Below, piece by piece: positions 34,832-46,852 of a DNA stretch of 64,000 nt (its first letter is position 1; the number at the start of each line of letters is the position of its first letter). Where the stretch lies: assembly GCF_001937195.1 (NCBI RefSeq), contig NZ_MSDO01000020.1, positions 1 through 64,000 on the forward strand, in the 5' to 3' direction. The notes under the pieces are model-generated. The model saw only the letters and a list, made by a program, of their open reading frames with translations. It was not told the DNA's origin and did no database searches. A program made the position numbers and the translations under genes. The stretch is from Salinicola socius. GTDB taxonomy: Bacteria > Pseudomonadota > Gammaproteobacteria > Pseudomonadales > Halomonadaceae.

Positions 34832-37449
34832 TTGCGCTTGTCCTCCACCTGCCAGCGACCGTCCTCGAATGTCGCGCGCCATCCGGTCGCCTTCCCGTCC
34901 TCGTCAGTCATCACGAACTGGCTCTTGGCCTTGCGCGAGAAACGGATCTGCGCCGGTCGGCCGTCCGGATCCTCGCTCGGCGCCTCGAGCAGGAAGTGAT
35001 ACTTCTCCGGCAGCGCGTCAGCGTGAGCCTTCAGCTCCTTGACCAGCGGCGGTCGGGTTTCCCGATTCTTGGGGAACTGGCTGGCGGCCAGGAACAACCC
35101 GCTGGCGCCGTCACGCAGCACGTAGTGGTCATCGACCTTCTGACAGGCCAGTTCCGGCATCGGAATCGGATCCATCTTGGGCGGCGCGACTTCGCCACTC
35201 TTCAGCAATTTGCGAGTATTGCCGCACGTCTCGTTGGTGCAGGCGAAGTACTTGCCGAATCGGCCGCTCTTGAGCTGCATCTCGGAACCGCACTTGTCGC
35301 ACTCGATCACCGGGCCATCGTACCCCTTGATCCGGAAACGGCCCTGCTCGATCTCGTAGTAGCCATCGTCATCGTTACTAAGGTAAAGCTTGCGGCCCTC
35401 GTCGATCAGGTAGCTGTCCATCGCCGTGCCGGTGTTCGGATTCCGCCGCTTGGCGCGCAGGGCATCCGTTTCGGCTGCCTCGTCGGCTTCCTCCGGCACC
35501 GCCTCGTCCCCCGGGATCAGGTCGATGGTGGTCTTGCAGCGTTCCTTCGGTGGCAGGTTGTACCCGGAGCAACCCAGGAACACACCGGTAGAGGCGATGC
35601 GAATCTGCATCGGCCGGCCGCAGGTCGGGCAGGCGATGTCCGTCTCGACCGGCTCGTTGGGGCGCATCCCCTCCTCTCCCTCGGCGCGCTCCAGCTTCTG
35701 CTTGAAATCGGCATAGAACGCGTCGAGCAGTTTCTGCCACTGCTCGTGACCCTCGGCCACCTCGTCGAGACGATCCTCCATCCGGGCGGTGAAGCCATAG
35801 TCCAGCAGATCGTTGAACGACTCCACCAGACGGTCGGTCACGATTTCGCCCAGCTTCTCGGCATAGAAACGCCGGTTGTCGAGCTTGGCGTAACCTCGGT
35901 CCTGAATGGTGGAGATGATCGCCGCGTAGGTCGAGGGGCGACCGATACCACGTTTCTCGAGCTCCTTGACCAGGCTCGCTTCGGTATAACGCGCGGGCGG
36001 CTTGGTAAAGTGCTGCTGCGGATCGATCTGTTCGACCTTGAGCGTTGCCCCTTCGCCGATGTCGGGCAGCTGCGCCTGCTCATCCTTCTTGGCCACCGGC
36101 TTCATCACGCGGGTGTAGCCGTCGAACTTGAGTACGCGACCGCGCGCCTTGAGCTCGAAGCCCTCGGCCTCGATGGTCAATGAGGTCGCGAGATACTCCG
36201 CCGGCACCATCTGGCAAGCGACGAACTGACGCCAGATCAACTCGTACAGGCGCTGTGCATCGCGCTCGACGGGCAGATCGTCGGCCCGCTGCTTGACGTT
36301 GGAAGGACGAATGGCCTCGTGCGCTTCCTGGGCGTTCTGCTTGCTCGAATAGCGATTCGGCGCTTCCGGCAGATAGCGCTCGCCGAACTCGGCCTGAATA
36401 TAGTCACGCACGCCGGCGACCGCATCCTGGGACAGGTTGGTCGAATCGGTACGCATGTAGGTGATATAGCCGCCCTCATACAGGCGCTGCGCCAGCGTCA
36501 TCGTCTTCTTGACCGAGTACCCCAGGCGTCCACTGGCGGCCTGCTGCAGCGTCGAAGTAATGAACGGCGCGTTGGGTTTGGAGCTGGTCGGCTTGGTTTC
36601 GCGACTGCTGATGTCGAACGCATCCTGACGCAGCGGCGCTATGCGCTCGAGCGTCTCCTTCTCGGAGGTCGGCCGGAAAGCCTCGCCATTCTCGCGTACC
36701 ACCTCGAAACGGATCGGTTCGCCATCGGCGGTGACGAGATCGGCGTGCACGTCCCAGAACTCTTCCGGATTGAACGCGCGGATATCGCGCTCCCGATCGA
36801 CGATCAGACGCACCGCCACCGACTGCACGCGACCGGCGGAGAGGCCGCGCGCCACCTTGCTCCACAACAGCGGAGAGACCATGAAGCCGACCACGCGGTC
36901 CAGGAAGCGACGACTCTGTTGCGCTTCGACGCGAGCGATGTTGAGCGTGCCGGGCTGCTTGAAGGCTTCCTGGATGGCGTTCTTGGTGATCTCGTTGAAC
37001 ACCACGCGCTTGTAACGGGAGTCGTCGCCGCCGATGGTCTCTTTCAGATGCCAGGCGATCGCTTCCCCTTCGCGGTCCAAATCGGTCGCGAGATAGATGG
37101 TGTCGCTCTTGTCGGCCAGCCGCTTGAGCTCATCGACCACCTTCTCCTTGCCCGGGAGAATCTCGTAATTGGCCCGCCAGCCATGTTCAGGATCGATTCC
37201 CATGCGACGGACCAGTTGATCCCACTGCTTGTGCTTTTTATGCACCGCCTTCTCTTCGGGCGACATCTTGCGGGTCAGCGCCGCCTGCTTGGCACGCTCC
37301 TTGGGATCGCTGGCCTGCTTGGAAGAACCACTGGTCGGCAGATCACGAATATGCCCGACGCTCGACTTCACCACGAAATCGTTGCCGAGATACTTGTTAA
37401 TGGTCTTGGCCTTGGCCGGCGACTCAACGATAACCAGTGACTTGCCCAT
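34828..37449 (-). CDS. topA: DNA topoisomerase I
   Basis: Type IA topoisomerase relaxing negative supercoils. The 873-residue protein (E. coli 865) begins with the TOPRIM domain [17 protein letters not shown] and has [12 protein letters not shown]. The active-site tyrosine lies in [12 protein letters not shown] near residue 323. The C-terminal part carries zinc-ribbon cysteines ([22 protein letters not shown]) and a final ribbon-like domain. AGGAG precedes the ATG; a TATATA box lies at 37468-37473 on the minus strand. Confidence 0.96.
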   Translation of the reverse strand: MGKSLVIVESPAKAKTINKYLGNDFVVKSSVGHIRDLPTSGSSKQASDPKERAKQAALTRKMSPEEKAVHKKHKQWDQLVRRMGIDPEHGWRANYEILPGKEKVVDELKRLADKSDTIYLATDLDREGEAIAWHLKETIGGDDSRYKRVVFNEITKNAIQEAFKQPGTLNIARVEAQQSRRFLDRVVGFMVSPLLWSKVARGLSAGRVQSVAVRLIVDRERDIRAFNPEEFWDVHADLVTADGEPIRFEVVRENGEAFRPTSEKETLERIAPLRQDAFDISSRETKPTSSKPNAPFITSTLQQAASGRLGYSVKKTMTLAQRLYEGGYITYMRTDSTNLSQDAVAGVRDYIQAEFGERYLPEAPNRYSSKQNAQEAHEAIRPSNVKQRADDLPVERDAQRLYELIWRQFVACQMVPAEYLATSLTIEAEGFELKARGRVLKFDGYTRVMKPVAKKDEQAQLPDIGEGATLKVEQIDPQQHFTKPPARYTEASLVKELEKRGIGRPSTYAAIISTIQDRGYAKLDNRRFYAEKLGEIVTDRLVESFNDLLDYGFTARMEDRLDEVAEGHEQWQKLLDAFYADFKQKLERAEGEEGMRPNEPVETDIACPTCGRPMQIRIASTGVFLGCSGYNLPPKERCKTTIDLIPGDEAVPEEADEAAETDALRAKRRNPNTGTAMDSYLIDEGRKLYLSNDDDGYYEIEQGRFRIKGYDGPVIECDKCGSEMQLKSGRFGKYFACTNETCGNTRKLLKSGEVAPPKMDPIPMPELACQKVDDHYVLRDGASGLFLAASQFPKNRETRPPLVKELKAHADALPEKYHFLLEAPSEDPDGRPAQIRFSRKAKSQFVMTDEDGKATGWRATFEDGRWQVEDKRK

Positions 37450-37968
37450 AGCGCTCCTGCTTCTTTATATATAGCGGCGGTTCCAGCCGGCGACGTGCTC
37501 GACGGCAGGGAATGGGGCCGACCGGAAAATCCGCCTACCCTACCCTAGCCTTTCCCATGGCGCCAGCCGAAGCTTGACGTTGGTCAACGAAACCGAAGTG
37601 ATGTCAATGGCCCTTCATAATGGGGCTGAGAGGGTGAATTCCAAGCAATAATAGTGTCAGCCTCGAGATTTTCGCACACTTGTGCCATGTCGCCGCTGCA
37701 TCTTGCGCGCTACACTCGGCTCATTGACGGTCATCGTCGCGAAAGACTTTTATGCGGAGATACTCTTGAGCTTCGCGGAGGCATTTTGCGCTGCGCGCGG
37801 ACACTCTCAGGCCAGGCGGAAAGACTCTCGAGCGGAAGAGAACGCCATCGACAGCGCTTCGGACAAGGCCGGCCCCTTGTTGTAAAATAACCACATGTCA
37901 TCGTCGCGGCACGCTTCAGACCTTTTCAGCGCGACGGGACGACTCACTCAGTTGCCAGGAGAATTTCC
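37450..37968. other. Divergent intergenic region topA / pyk
   Basis: About 520 bases, the longest gap in the window. It contains the topA ribosome site and -10-like box, a TTGAC/GTCAA inverted pair at 37574-37587, and a TAAAAT box (37883-37888) about 80 bases before pyk. Short open frames at 37654-37890 have no ribosome site or recognisable family and are not called. Confidence 0.5.
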
Positions 37969-39432
37969 ATGCAGCACGCGTTTCACGGTCCGATTCGCCG
38001 CACCAAGATCGTCGCCACTCTGGGCCCCGCCACGGACCGCGAGGGAGTATTGGATGCCATCATCGAAGCCGGGGTCGACGTCGTTCGCTTGAACTTCTCC
38101 CACGGGAACCCGGAAGATCACCGGCGTCGGCTCAAGGCCGTCCGCGAGGCGGCGGATCGTCAGGGCCGCGCTGTCGCGGCGCTGGGCGATCTGCAGGGCC
38201 CCAAGATCCGGATTGCGCGCTTTGCTGCCGAAGGCGGCGTCAAGCTCGAGAAGGGCCAGCCCTTCGTGCTGGATGTCTCGCTGGATCGCGACGCCGGTGA
38301 CAGCGAACGGGTCGGCTGTGATTACAAGGAGCTGGCCGACGACGTCGAAGCCGGCGACAAGCTGTTGCTGGATGACGGTCGCCTGGTGCTCGAGGTAGAT
38401 CGTATCGAAGGCTCGCAGATCTTCACCACGGTCAAGGTCGGCGGCAAGCTGACCAACAACAAGGGCATCAACAAGCAAGGCGGCGGCCTCTCCGCTGCCG
38501 CGCTGACGGAGAAGGACAAGGAAGATCTCAAGACCGCGATCGATATCGGTGTCGACTACCTCGCCGTGTCGTTCCCGCGCAGCGGCGCCGACATGCAGTA
38601 TGCCCGCGAGCTGCTGGGCGAAGCCGGTCAGGATATCGGCCTGGTGGCCAAGATCGAACGCGCTGAAGCGGTCGCCGACCCGGAAACGCTGGACGACATC
38701 ATCCGTGCCTCGGAAGCCGTGATGGTCGCCCGCGGCGATCTCGGCGTCGAGATCGGCGATGCCCAGCTGATCGGCGTGCAGAAACGGATCATCGCTCGAG
38801 CCCGCACCCTCAACAAGGTGGTCATCACTGCCACCCAGATGATGGAGTCGATGATCGAGTCGCCGCTGCCGACCCGCGCGGAAGTCTTCGACGTCGCCAA
38901 TGCGGTTCTGGATGGCACCGATGCGGTGATGCTGTCGGCGGAAACCGCAGCCGGCGACTACCCGGTCGAGACCATTCACGCCATGAACCGGCTGTGCCTG
39001 GGTGCGGAACGCGAGCGCGCCGCTCAGCAGTCGCAGCACCGGATCCACGAAGGCTTCAGCCGGATCGACGAAACACTGGCGCTGTCGGCCATGTACGCCG
39101 CCAATCATCTTTCCGGGGTGGTGGCAATCGCCTGTCTGACCGCATCCGGCTATACCCCGCTGATCGCCTCGCGCATTCGCTCCGGCCTGCCGATCGTCGC
39201 GCTGGCCGAGACACCGATGGTCCAGCGTCGGATGGCGCTCTATCGTGGCGTCGTCTCGCTGGTCTTCGATAGCTCACGCTTCCCGCTAACCGAAATCAAC
39301 GCCGGCGCGATCAAGGAACTGGTCAGTCTCGGACTCGCCAAGAAAGGCGATCACGTCATCCTGACTCGCGGTGACCACATGAACGCCCACGGTGGCACCA
39401 ACACCATGAAGATCATTCAGGTCGAAGAATAA
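37969..39432 (+). CDS. pyk: Pyruvate kinase
   Basis: Converts phosphoenolpyruvate and ADP to pyruvate and ATP. The 487-residue protein is nearer to the PykA (type II) than the PykF class. Motifs: [10 protein letters not shown] (12-21), R-L-N-F-S-H-G (42-48), [17 protein letters not shown] with the catalytic lysine, A-R-G-D-L-G-V-E-I, and [14 protein letters not shown] lies seven bases before the ATG. It stands alone with its own terminator. Confidence 0.96.
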   Translation: MQHAFHGPIRRTKIVATLGPATDREGVLDAIIEAGVDVVRLNFSHGNPEDHRRRLKAVREAADRQGRAVAALGDLQGPKIRIARFAAEGGVKLEKGQPFVLDVSLDRDAGDSERVGCDYKELADDVEAGDKLLLDDGRLVLEVDRIEGSQIFTTVKVGGKLTNNKGINKQGGGLSAAALTEKDKEDLKTAIDIGVDYLAVSFPRSGADMQYARELLGEAGQDIGLVAKIERAEAVADPETLDDIIRASEAVMVARGDLGVEIGDAQLIGVQKRIIARARTLNKVVITATQMMESMIESPLPTRAEVFDVANAVLDGTDAVMLSAETAAGDYPVETIHAMNRLCLGAERERAAQQSQHRIHEGFSRIDETLALSAMYAANHLSGVVAIACLTASGYTPLIASRIRSGLPIVALAETPMVQRRMALYRGVVSLVFDSSRFPLTEINAGAIKELVSLGLAKKGDHVILTRGDHMNAHGGTNTMKIIQVEE

Positions 39433-39472
39433 GCCGCAGCGTAGGCGCCATGGCGCCCATCGATGAAACGAC

Positions 39473-39503
39473 AAAACGCGGAGCCTGGCTCCGCGTTTTT
39501 TTG
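39473..39503. terminator. Bidirectional terminator between pyk and pycB
   Basis: A perfect 12-bp stem (39473-39484 with 39488-39499), T7 on the plus strand and A4 on the other side. It ends pyk and can also end the convergent pycAB transcript. Confidence 0.9.
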
Positions 39504-39554
39504 TCCCGCCGATGCCGATCTCGGCACGGGATCGACCCGCGCCTCGATTTCGGC

Positions 39555-39608
39555 CGGCCATTCGATCTTGACCGGCTATTCGATCTTGACCGGCTATTCG
39601 ATCTCGAT
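39555..39608 (-). repeat. 18-bp triple tandem repeat across the pycB stop codon
   Basis: Three 18-base units (39555-39572, 39573-39590, 39591-39608) are nearly identical. The last one is the 3' end of pycB including its TAG. Two extra copies follow in the same frame, each repeating codons for K-I-E. Confidence 0.95.
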
Positions 39609-41414
39609 CAGCACTTCGCCAGGCGTGACGCGGTCCCCCTTGGCGACATGCACCGCTTTGACCGTGCCACTGACACGGGCCTGGACCTCCGTTTCCATCT
39701 TCATCGCTTCGGTGATCAGCACCGCCTGCCCCTCCTTGACGCTATCGCCCTCGGCCACCAGCACGTCGACGATATTGCCCGGCATCGACGTGGAAACGTG
39801 CCCCGGAGCGCTGGCCTTGGCACGGCCGCCGCTCTTGCCCTCCTGCACGAACTCGCCCTTGGCCTCGAACACGACCTCCTCGGGCATGCCGTCGAGCGTC
39901 AGATAGACACGGCGCTTGCTGCCGCTACCGCTGCCGACGCCGGTGATCTGAACTTCATAGGATTCGCCATGGACATCGATCACGAACTCGGTCGGAACGC
40001 CCTCGGAAACCGGACGCCCGGCCGCGCCGGCGGATTCCGCTGCCGGAATCGCCTCCGGGGTCAGCGTGCCGTCACGGCGGCCCTGCAGGTACTCGCGTCC
40101 AAGATCGGGGAACATGGCGAAGGTGAGCACATCTTCTTCGCTTTCGGCGAGCTCACCGACTTCCTTCTCCAGTCGGGTCATCTCCGGCTTGAGATGATCC
40201 GCGGGACGGCCTTCGTCGACCGGCTCGTTGCCGATCGCCTTGCGGCGCACTTCGGCATTGACCTCGGCCGGCGGCTGACCGTAGCCACCCAACAGATATC
40301 GCTTCACCTCGTTGGTGATCGACTTGTAGCGCTCCCCGGTCAACACGTTCATGGCGGCCTGGGTGCCGACGATCTGCGATGTCGGCGTCACCAGCGGCGG
40401 ATAACCGAGATCGGCACGCACCTTGGGAATCTCGTCGAACACATCCTGAATCCGGCCCAGCGCATTCTGCTCTTTCATCTGATTGGCCAGATTCGACATC
40501 ATCCCGCCCGGCACCTGCCAGATCTGCACGCTGACATCCTCGCGGGTGTACTCGCTCTCGAAAGCCGCATATTTCTTGCGCACCTCGCGGAAGTAGTCGC
40601 CGACTTCCTTGAGTGCCACCAGATCCAGCCCGGTGTCGTGGGGCGTTTCCTGAAACGCTGCCACCATCGCTTCGGTAGACGGATGACTGGTACCCCCGGC
40701 AAAGGCCGAGATACAGGTATCGATATGACGACAGCCCGCTTCCACGGCTTTCATCTGGCTCATCGACGCCAGCCCCGACGTTGCGTGAGCGTGAAGATGA
40801 ATCGGCACGTCGACCGCGTCGACCAGCGCCGCGACCAGCTCGCCGGTGGCATAGGGTGTCAGCAGGCCGGCCATGTCCTTGATCGCGATCGAATCCGCGC
40901 CCATCTCGACCAACCGCCTGGCCTGCTCGACGTACATCTCTCGGGTGTGAACGGGGCTGACGGTATAACAGATCGTCCCCTGGGCATGCTTGCCACTGGC
41001 CTTGACCGCCTTCATCGCGGTTTCGAGGTTACGCAGGTCGTTCAACGCATCGAACACCCGGAAAATATCGATGCCGTTATCGGCGGAACGGGCGACGAAG
41101 CGCTCGACCACGTCATCCGCGTAATGGCGATAGCCGAGCAGATTCTGGCCGCGAAGGAGCATCTGCAACGGCGTATTGGGCAGCGCTTCCCGCAACGACT
41201 GCAGCCGCTCCCAGGGGTCCTCCTTGAGGAAACGTACGCAGGCGTCAAAGGTGGCGCCTCCCCAGACCTCGAGCGAATGAAAGCCGATCGCGTCGAGCTT
41301 GGCACAGATCGGCAGCATGTCTTCGGTTCGCATGCGGGTGGCGATCAACGACTGGTGGCCGTCGCGCAGGACGACATCACTGATTTTGACGGATGACGAG
41401 TCGGCGTTGTTCAT
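39594..41414 (-). CDS. pycB: Pyruvate carboxylase subunit B (carboxyltransferase-biotin carrier)
   Basis: Transfers CO2 from carboxybiotin to pyruvate, giving oxaloacetate. The product has 606 residues with an HMGL-like TIM-barrel (L-R-D-G-H-Q-S-L-I-A-T-R near 17-28; metal ligands H-L-H-A-H), a conserved carboxylase domain, and a C-terminal biotinyl domain with E-A-M-K-M (Lys about 572). AGGAGAG stands three bases before the ATG at 41412-41414. It lies 37 bases after pycA. The pairing with a soluble biotin carboxylase, and the absence of the membrane subunits oadB/oadG, favour the two-subunit pyruvate carboxylase over Na+-pumping oxaloacetate decarboxylase. Confidence 0.92.
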   Translation of the reverse strand: MNNADSSSVKISDVVLRDGHQSLIATRMRTEDMLPICAKLDAIGFHSLEVWGGATFDACVRFLKEDPWERLQSLREALPNTPLQMLLRGQNLLGYRHYADDVVERFVARSADNGIDIFRVFDALNDLRNLETAMKAVKASGKHAQGTICYTVSPVHTREMYVEQARRLVEMGADSIAIKDMAGLLTPYATGELVAALVDAVDVPIHLHAHATSGLASMSQMKAVEAGCRHIDTCISAFAGGTSHPSTEAMVAAFQETPHDTGLDLVALKEVGDYFREVRKKYAAFESEYTREDVSVQIWQVPGGMMSNLANQMKEQNALGRIQDVFDEIPKVRADLGYPPLVTPTSQIVGTQAAMNVLTGERYKSITNEVKRYLLGGYGQPPAEVNAEVRRKAIGNEPVDEGRPADHLKPEMTRLEKEVGELAESEEDVLTFAMFPDLGREYLQGRRDGTLTPEAIPAAESAGAAGRPVSEGVPTEFVIDVHGESYEVQITGVGSGSGSKRRVYLTLDGMPEEVVFEAKGEFVQEGKSGGRAKASAPGHVSTSMPGNIVDVLVAEGDSVKEGQAVLITEAMKMETEVQARVSGTVKAVHVAKGDRVTPGEVLIEIE

Positions 41415-41451
41415 GGTCTCTCCTGTTCTGATCCTGGTTCGTTCGACGCTT

Positions 41452-42867
<1,416 letters not shown>

Positions 42868-42964
42868 CGTTGATCCTCCCGGTTGTCGCATTGATGCGCT
42901 CGATCTGGTCTCTTACGCTAGCGATCCGGGTACCAATAGAAAAATTGATATTTTTTTGCCAACC

Positions 42965-42982
42965 TATAAGCTAAACCTTATA
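42965..42982. promoter_or_regulatory. Candidate LysR-type operator
   Basis: Interrupted palindrome TATAAG-CTAAAC-CTTATA in the AT-rich gap between pycA and its divergent LysR gene, 22 bases before the regulator ATG. The form fits a T-N11-A LysR box. The gap also contains a T8 tract nearby (42951-42957). Confidence 0.5.
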
Positions 42983-43004
42983 CCTGATTGTGAGAGCCTA
43001 CCGA

Positions 43005-43988
43005 ATGTCGCGACCCAACCTGCTCAATCGCCTGACATTCCGTCAGCTCCAGGTGTTTCAGGCCGTGCACCGTCAGCAGTCATACTCCCGCGCAGCCGAA
43101 CAGCTGGGTCTCACGCAGCCCGCCGTCAGCGCCCAGATCCGACAGCTCGAACAGGCGTTGAGCCAGCCGCTGTTCAAGTATGCCGGCAAGACGCTTCACA
43201 TCCTGCCCGCCGCCGATGCGCTGGCCGCTTCCGTCCAGTCGATCTTCGGCCAGGTATCGAGCCTGCAGATGGAGCTGTCGGAGCTGGCAGGCACGATACG
43301 GGGAGAGCTCAATCTGGCGGCTGTCTCGACGGCCCAATACGTGGTGCCGCATATTCTGGCCCGCTTCCGCGCCCGTTATCCGGAGGTTCAGATTCGGCTA
43401 CGGGTCTGCAATCGGGCGCAGGCGCTCGAGCGCCTGGCGGAAAGGCGGGATGATCTGGTGATCATGGGCATGGTGCCCGACGATCCCAATCTGGTGTTCA
43501 TGCCCATTCTGGACAATGAATTGATTCCGGTGGTGTGGCCGGGGCATCCGCTGGTCACGGCCGACCAGGCGACGCTCGAGGATTTCGCGCGTCACTACCT
43601 GCTGATGAGAGAGCCGGGCTCTGGTGCCCGCACGGCGTTCGAGGATTTCGCGGCCAGAGAGCGCATCTCCTTGCATCACACCATCGAGCTGGGTACCAAC
43701 GAAGCGATCAAGCAAGGCGTCATGGCGCATCTCGGGGTGGCGGTACTGCCGCGCCTTGCAGTCCAGCTGGAGCTGGCATCCGGCCTGCTGGCGAGCCCGA
43801 CCATCTCCGGCTTTCCGCTGAGACGCTCGTGGTGCACGGTCTACCCCAAGGACCGCTATCCCACGCCGGTCACCGAGCTGTTCCTGCGGTTCGTGCGCGA
43901 GCTGCTGCCGGAGCTGAATGCCCACTTCCGTGCCCCAATGACGCCAATCGAAACCCCGACGCTGCTGTGCCTGCCCGCCGAGGGCTAG
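43005..43988 (+). CDS. LysR-family regulator of pycAB
   Basis: A 327-residue LysR regulator. The winged helix-turn-helix is at about 10-70 (F-R-Q-L-Q-V-F-Q-A-V, Y-S-R-A-A-E-Q-L-G-L-T-Q-P-A-V-S-A-Q-I-R-Q-L-E), followed by a co-inducer domain. The ATG at 43005 lies eight bases after GAGAG; an in-frame GTG at 42990 is less favoured. The divergent position next to pycA is that of PycR in Pseudomonas. Its N-terminal half also resembles CbbR-type regulators, so the inducer cannot be named. Confidence 0.88.
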   Translation: MSRPNLLNRLTFRQLQVFQAVHRQQSYSRAAEQLGLTQPAVSAQIRQLEQALSQPLFKYAGKTLHILPAADALAASVQSIFGQVSSLQMELSELAGTIRGELNLAAVSTAQYVVPHILARFRARYPEVQIRLRVCNRAQALERLAERRDDLVIMGMVPDDPNLVFMPILDNELIPVVWPGHPLVTADQATLEDFARHYLLMREPGSGARTAFEDFAARERISLHHTIELGTNEAIKQGVMAHLGVAVLPRLAVQLELASGLLASPTISGFPLRRSWCTVYPKDRYPTPVTELFLRFVRELLPELNAHFRAPMTPIETPTLLCLPAEG

Positions 43989-44518
43989 GCGCCGCGACCA
44001 GACGCCTCGCGCAGCGGCAACTGGACGCGCAGCACGTGTAGCTGGATCAACTCCTGGGCCAGCGTTGCCAGCAGTTGCAAACGCTGCATATCGTCCTCCT
44101 CGAAGGTGCGCGGCAACGTGCCAATCAGGCAGAGCGTTCCCACGCACACGCCCGGCATCACGAACAGCGGGTAGCCCGCGTAGAAGCGAATGAAGGGCGG
44201 CCCCGTCACCAACGGGTTATCGGAAAATCGCGGATCCCGCAGCGCATTGTTGATCACCATGGGCTGGCCGTCGGCCACGACATGGCCGCAGAACGAAATC
44301 CGCCGTGGCGTTTCACAGACGCTCAAACCCTGGCGCGACTTGAACCACTGGCGATCCTCGTCGATCAGCGTAACCATCGACATGGGAACATCGAAGATCT
44401 TTGTCGCCAACTCCGTCAACCGGTCGAATCCCTCGTCGCATGTGGAATCCAGCAGTTGAAGATTTCGCAGCACGGTCAGGCGCTCGACTTCGTTCTGGGG
44501 CAAATCCGGTGCAATCAT
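43985..44518 (-). CDS. GAF domain protein
   Basis: A 177-residue stand-alone GAF domain: D-E-G-F-D-R-L-T-E-L-A-T-K-I-F-D-V-P, S-M-V-T-L-I-D-E-D-R-Q-W-F-K-S, S-F-C-G-H-V-V, and F-Y-A-G-Y-P-L. These residues follow the pattern often fused to GGDEF or histidine kinase domains, but no output domain is present here. The ligand is unknown. Its end overlaps the LysR gene by 4 bases, in convergent orientation. Confidence 0.88.
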   Translation of the reverse strand: MIAPDLPQNEVERLTVLRNLQLLDSTCDEGFDRLTELATKIFDVPMSMVTLIDEDRQWFKSRQGLSVCETPRRISFCGHVVADGQPMVINNALRDPRFSDNPLVTGPPFIRFYAGYPLFVMPGVCVGTLCLIGTLPRTFEEDDMQRLQLLATLAQELIQLHVLRVQLPLREASGRGA

Positions 44519-44824
44519 AGTACTGGCTCTTACTCTTCAATACGGAGAAACCATCCGAAAGGCGGGTTCTCGGAACAGAAAATCAGGGAACGGAGAGGCG
44601 ATTCCGGTTGAGCGGCCCTCACGTCGGACCGAACAGCGCCGATAAACGATCTCCCAAATACGCCCGTGGAGCAAAATCGGATGCATCGACCCATAAAATA
44701 GACCGAATTGCGTGGCGAATGCTTGCAACCCCGGGGCCAGATGAGACGGTCTGGCAGCACCCACGAAAAACGGGCTTGCCGGCGTACTGGCAAGCCCGTC
44801 CAGATCCTTCCTGACGAGGCAGAT
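44519..44824. other. Intergenic region lipA / GAF gene
   Basis: About 300 bases. Apart from the lipA terminator (44766-44799) and the presumed promoter of the GAF gene, I see nothing supported. A TATTTTAT stretch on the minus strand near 44694-44701 is the only AT-rich spot. Confidence 0.5.
44766..44799 (-). terminator. Terminator of the lip operon
   Basis: A perfect 11-bp stem (44770-44780... with 44789-44799) has an 8-base loop, with T5 downstream on the minus strand. It is located 25 bases past the lipA stop. Confidence 0.88.
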
Positions 44825-45814
44825 CTACTTCACCTCGACCCCATGCGCCTGCTTGTCGGCGTGGTAGGACGAGCGCACCAACGGCCCGGATGCCACGTGC
44901 TTGAAGCCCATCGCCCTGCCCTGCTCGGCAAACCAGTCGAAGGTACTGGGGTGCACCCAACGATCGACCGGCAGGTGATTGCGGGAAGGCTGCATGTACT
45001 GGCCCAGTGTCAGCATATCGACATCGTGGGCCCGCAAGTCGCGCATGACCTCGATCACCTGCTCGTCGGTCTCTCCGACCCCGAGCATCAGACCCGATTT
45101 GGTCATCACTTCCGGGCGGCGCGTCTTGTAACCTTTCAGCAGATCCAGCGACCACTGATAGTCGGCGCCGGGCCGAACCTTGCGGTAAAGCGACGGGACC
45201 GTTTCCAGATTGTGATTGAAGACGTCCGGCGCCTCGCCTTCCATGATGTCGAGGGCGACCTGCATCCGTCCGCGAAAATCCGGGACCAGGACCTCGATTT
45301 CGATTTCCGGGCTGTCACGTCGAATTTCGCGGATGCAGTTGGCGAAATGCTGCGCCCCGCCGTCGCGCAGATCATCACGATCCACCGACGTCACCACGAC
45401 GTAATTGAGCCGCATCTCGGCAATCGCTTCCGCCAGCTCGCGAGGTTCATTCTCGTTGAGCGAATTGGGACGACCGTGGGCGACATCGCAGAAGGGGCAA
45501 CGACGAGTGCAAATGTCCCCCATGATCATGAAGGTCGCCGTACCCCCGCTGAAACATTCACCCAGATTCGGGCAGGACGCTTCTTCGCAGACGGTGTGCA
45601 GTCCATGCTTGCGCAGAGTCTGCTTGATATGGGTGATCTTGGGCGAGACCGGCATTCTGACTCGCAACCAGTCCGGTTTCTTCGGCAACGTTTCGGTCGG
45701 AATGACCTTGACGGGAATCCGGGAGACCTTTTCGGCACCGCGCAGTTTGACACCGCGCTCGGCGCGCGCCGGCTTCTTGGTCTCGGGCGTTGGCATGACG
45801 GTCGTCTCGGTCAT
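44825..45814 (-). CDS. lipA: Lipoyl synthase
   Basis: Radical-SAM enzyme that inserts two sulfurs into protein-bound octanoyl groups. The 329-residue protein has the auxiliary cluster cysteines Cys76, Cys81 and Cys87 ([12 protein letters not shown]) and the radical-SAM C-x3-C-x2-C at Cys102, 106 and 109 (C-T-R-R-C-P-F-C). The C-terminal R-S-S-Y-H-A-D supplies the usual serine ligand. It lies 35 bases after lipB. Confidence 0.97.
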   Translation of the reverse strand: MTETTVMPTPETKKPARAERGVKLRGAEKVSRIPVKVIPTETLPKKPDWLRVRMPVSPKITHIKQTLRKHGLHTVCEEASCPNLGECFSGGTATFMIMGDICTRRCPFCDVAHGRPNSLNENEPRELAEAIAEMRLNYVVVTSVDRDDLRDGGAQHFANCIREIRRDSPEIEIEVLVPDFRGRMQVALDIMEGEAPDVFNHNLETVPSLYRKVRPGADYQWSLDLLKGYKTRRPEVMTKSGLMLGVGETDEQVIEVMRDLRAHDVDMLTLGQYMQPSRNHLPVDRWVHPSTFDWFAEQGRAMGFKHVASGPLVRSSYHADKQAHGVEVK

Positions 45815-45849
45815 AGGTCCCTTCCTGATAGGTCGTGAAACGCCGATAG

Positions 45850-46527
45850 CTAAGCAGTCGCTACCGGTTCAAAAGCTTGCGGCCAGCCGGATTGCGCGAG
45901 CAGCATCGTGGACAGTCGCCTTGCCAGGCAGTCTGCCAGTCTATCGGCTTCGGTGACCCATGATACCGGCTCGGCGACATGGTCACGCAGCTGAGTCATC
46001 TTCAGTCCGGCATAGCCGCACGGGTTGATTCGCGCGAACGGTGACAGATCCATATCGAGGTTGAGCGCGACGCCGTGGAAACTGCAGCCTCGTCGGATCC
46101 GCAGACCCAGCGATGCGATCTTGTCGTCGCCGACGTAGACACCGGGCGCATCTGGCCGCGCCCGCGCTTCCACGTCGTGATATGCCAGCAGATCGACGAC
46201 GGCAGTCTCGAGCAGCGTGACCAGTTCCCGGACGCCCAACCCTTGCCTTCGCACATCGAGCAGCGGATAGAGCACGATCTGACCCGGACCATGGTAGGTT
46301 ATCTGTCCACCACGATCGCTTTCGATCACCGGGATGTCTCCAGGCATCAACAGGTGCTCCGGCTTGCCGGCGCGTCCCTGCGTGAAAACCGGATCATGCT
46401 CGACCAGCCAAAGCTGGTCCGGCGCAGCGGCGTCGCGCGTATCGGTGAACTGCGACATCGCCCGCCACACCGGTAGATATGGCTGTCGTCCCAGGCGATA
46501 GAGTTGCAGCGCGGACATCGACGTCAA
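45850..46527 (-). CDS. lipB: Octanoyltransferase LipB
   Basis: Moves octanoyl from acyl carrier protein to lipoyl domains. It has 225 residues with [12 protein letters not shown] (72-83), the catalytic Lys136 in D-D-K-I-A-S-L-G and Cys170 in I-N-P-C-G-Y. Four bases overlap with the upstream YbeD-like gene. Confidence 0.96.
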   Translation of the reverse strand: MTSMSALQLYRLGRQPYLPVWRAMSQFTDTRDAAAPDQLWLVEHDPVFTQGRAGKPEHLLMPGDIPVIESDRGGQITYHGPGQIVLYPLLDVRRQGLGVRELVTLLETAVVDLLAYHDVEARARPDAPGVYVGDDKIASLGLRIRRGCSFHGVALNLDMDLSPFARINPCGYAGLKMTQLRDHVAEPVSWVTEADRLADCLARRLSTMLLAQSGWPQAFEPVATA

Positions 46528-46811
46528 AGCACCATGTGAACGCGGCCGGTCGCTTTCAGATCCTGAAACAGCGCACTCAACTGCGCCTCTCCCGTGGCGT
46601 GAATCACCACCCGGATTGACTGAAAACGGCCGTTGCGGCTATCGGACAGCTTGATCGATGCCGGATCGAAACCGGGAGCATGTTGCTCGATCACTTCGCT
46701 GACGGCGGCGACGAAATCCTCGGCAGCGTCACCCACCACACGAATCGGATAATCGCAGGGAAACTCGACCTTCGGTCGGGGCAGGTCAACATCGTTGGGT
46801 GTCTGGGTCAT
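46524..46811 (-). CDS. YbeD-like DUF493 protein
   Basis: A 95-residue ACT-like small protein ([33 protein letters not shown]). The E. coli homologue YbeD sits in the same place between dacA and lipB; its function is not established. The start codon lies inside a 23-bp tandem duplication. The stop overlaps lipB by 4 bases. Confidence 0.92.
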   Translation of the reverse strand: MTQTPNDVDLPRPKVEFPCDYPIRVVGDAAEDFVAAVSEVIEQHAPGFDPASIKLSDSRNGRFQSIRVVIHATGEAQLSALFQDLKATGRVHMVL

Positions 46812-46852
46812 GGCACTGTCGTTATCTGAGTCATGGCACTGTCGTTATCTGA
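46807..46852 (-). repeat. Perfect 23-bp tandem duplication covering the ybeD start
   Basis: Two identical 23-base units (46807-46829 and 46830-46852), plus a 6-base partial third. Each unit contains a CAT (ATG on the minus strand). The upstream ATG (46832-46834) is out of frame and opens an 8-codon frame whose TGA overlaps the real start (ATGA). Confidence 0.95.

Noticed and set aside
36319-37440. Antisense open frame opposite topA (373 codons)
   Set aside because: A mirror of topA, with no conserved domain visible.
37654-37890. Short plus-strand open frames between topA and pyk
   Set aside because: No ribosome site, no recognised family, and two overlapping frames compete for the same DNA.
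37877-37896. TTGT...ACCACA element before pyk as a second HexR site
   Set aside because: The half-sites are imperfect and the spacing is wrong compared with the palindrome near gap; it overlaps the TAAAAT box and may be chance.
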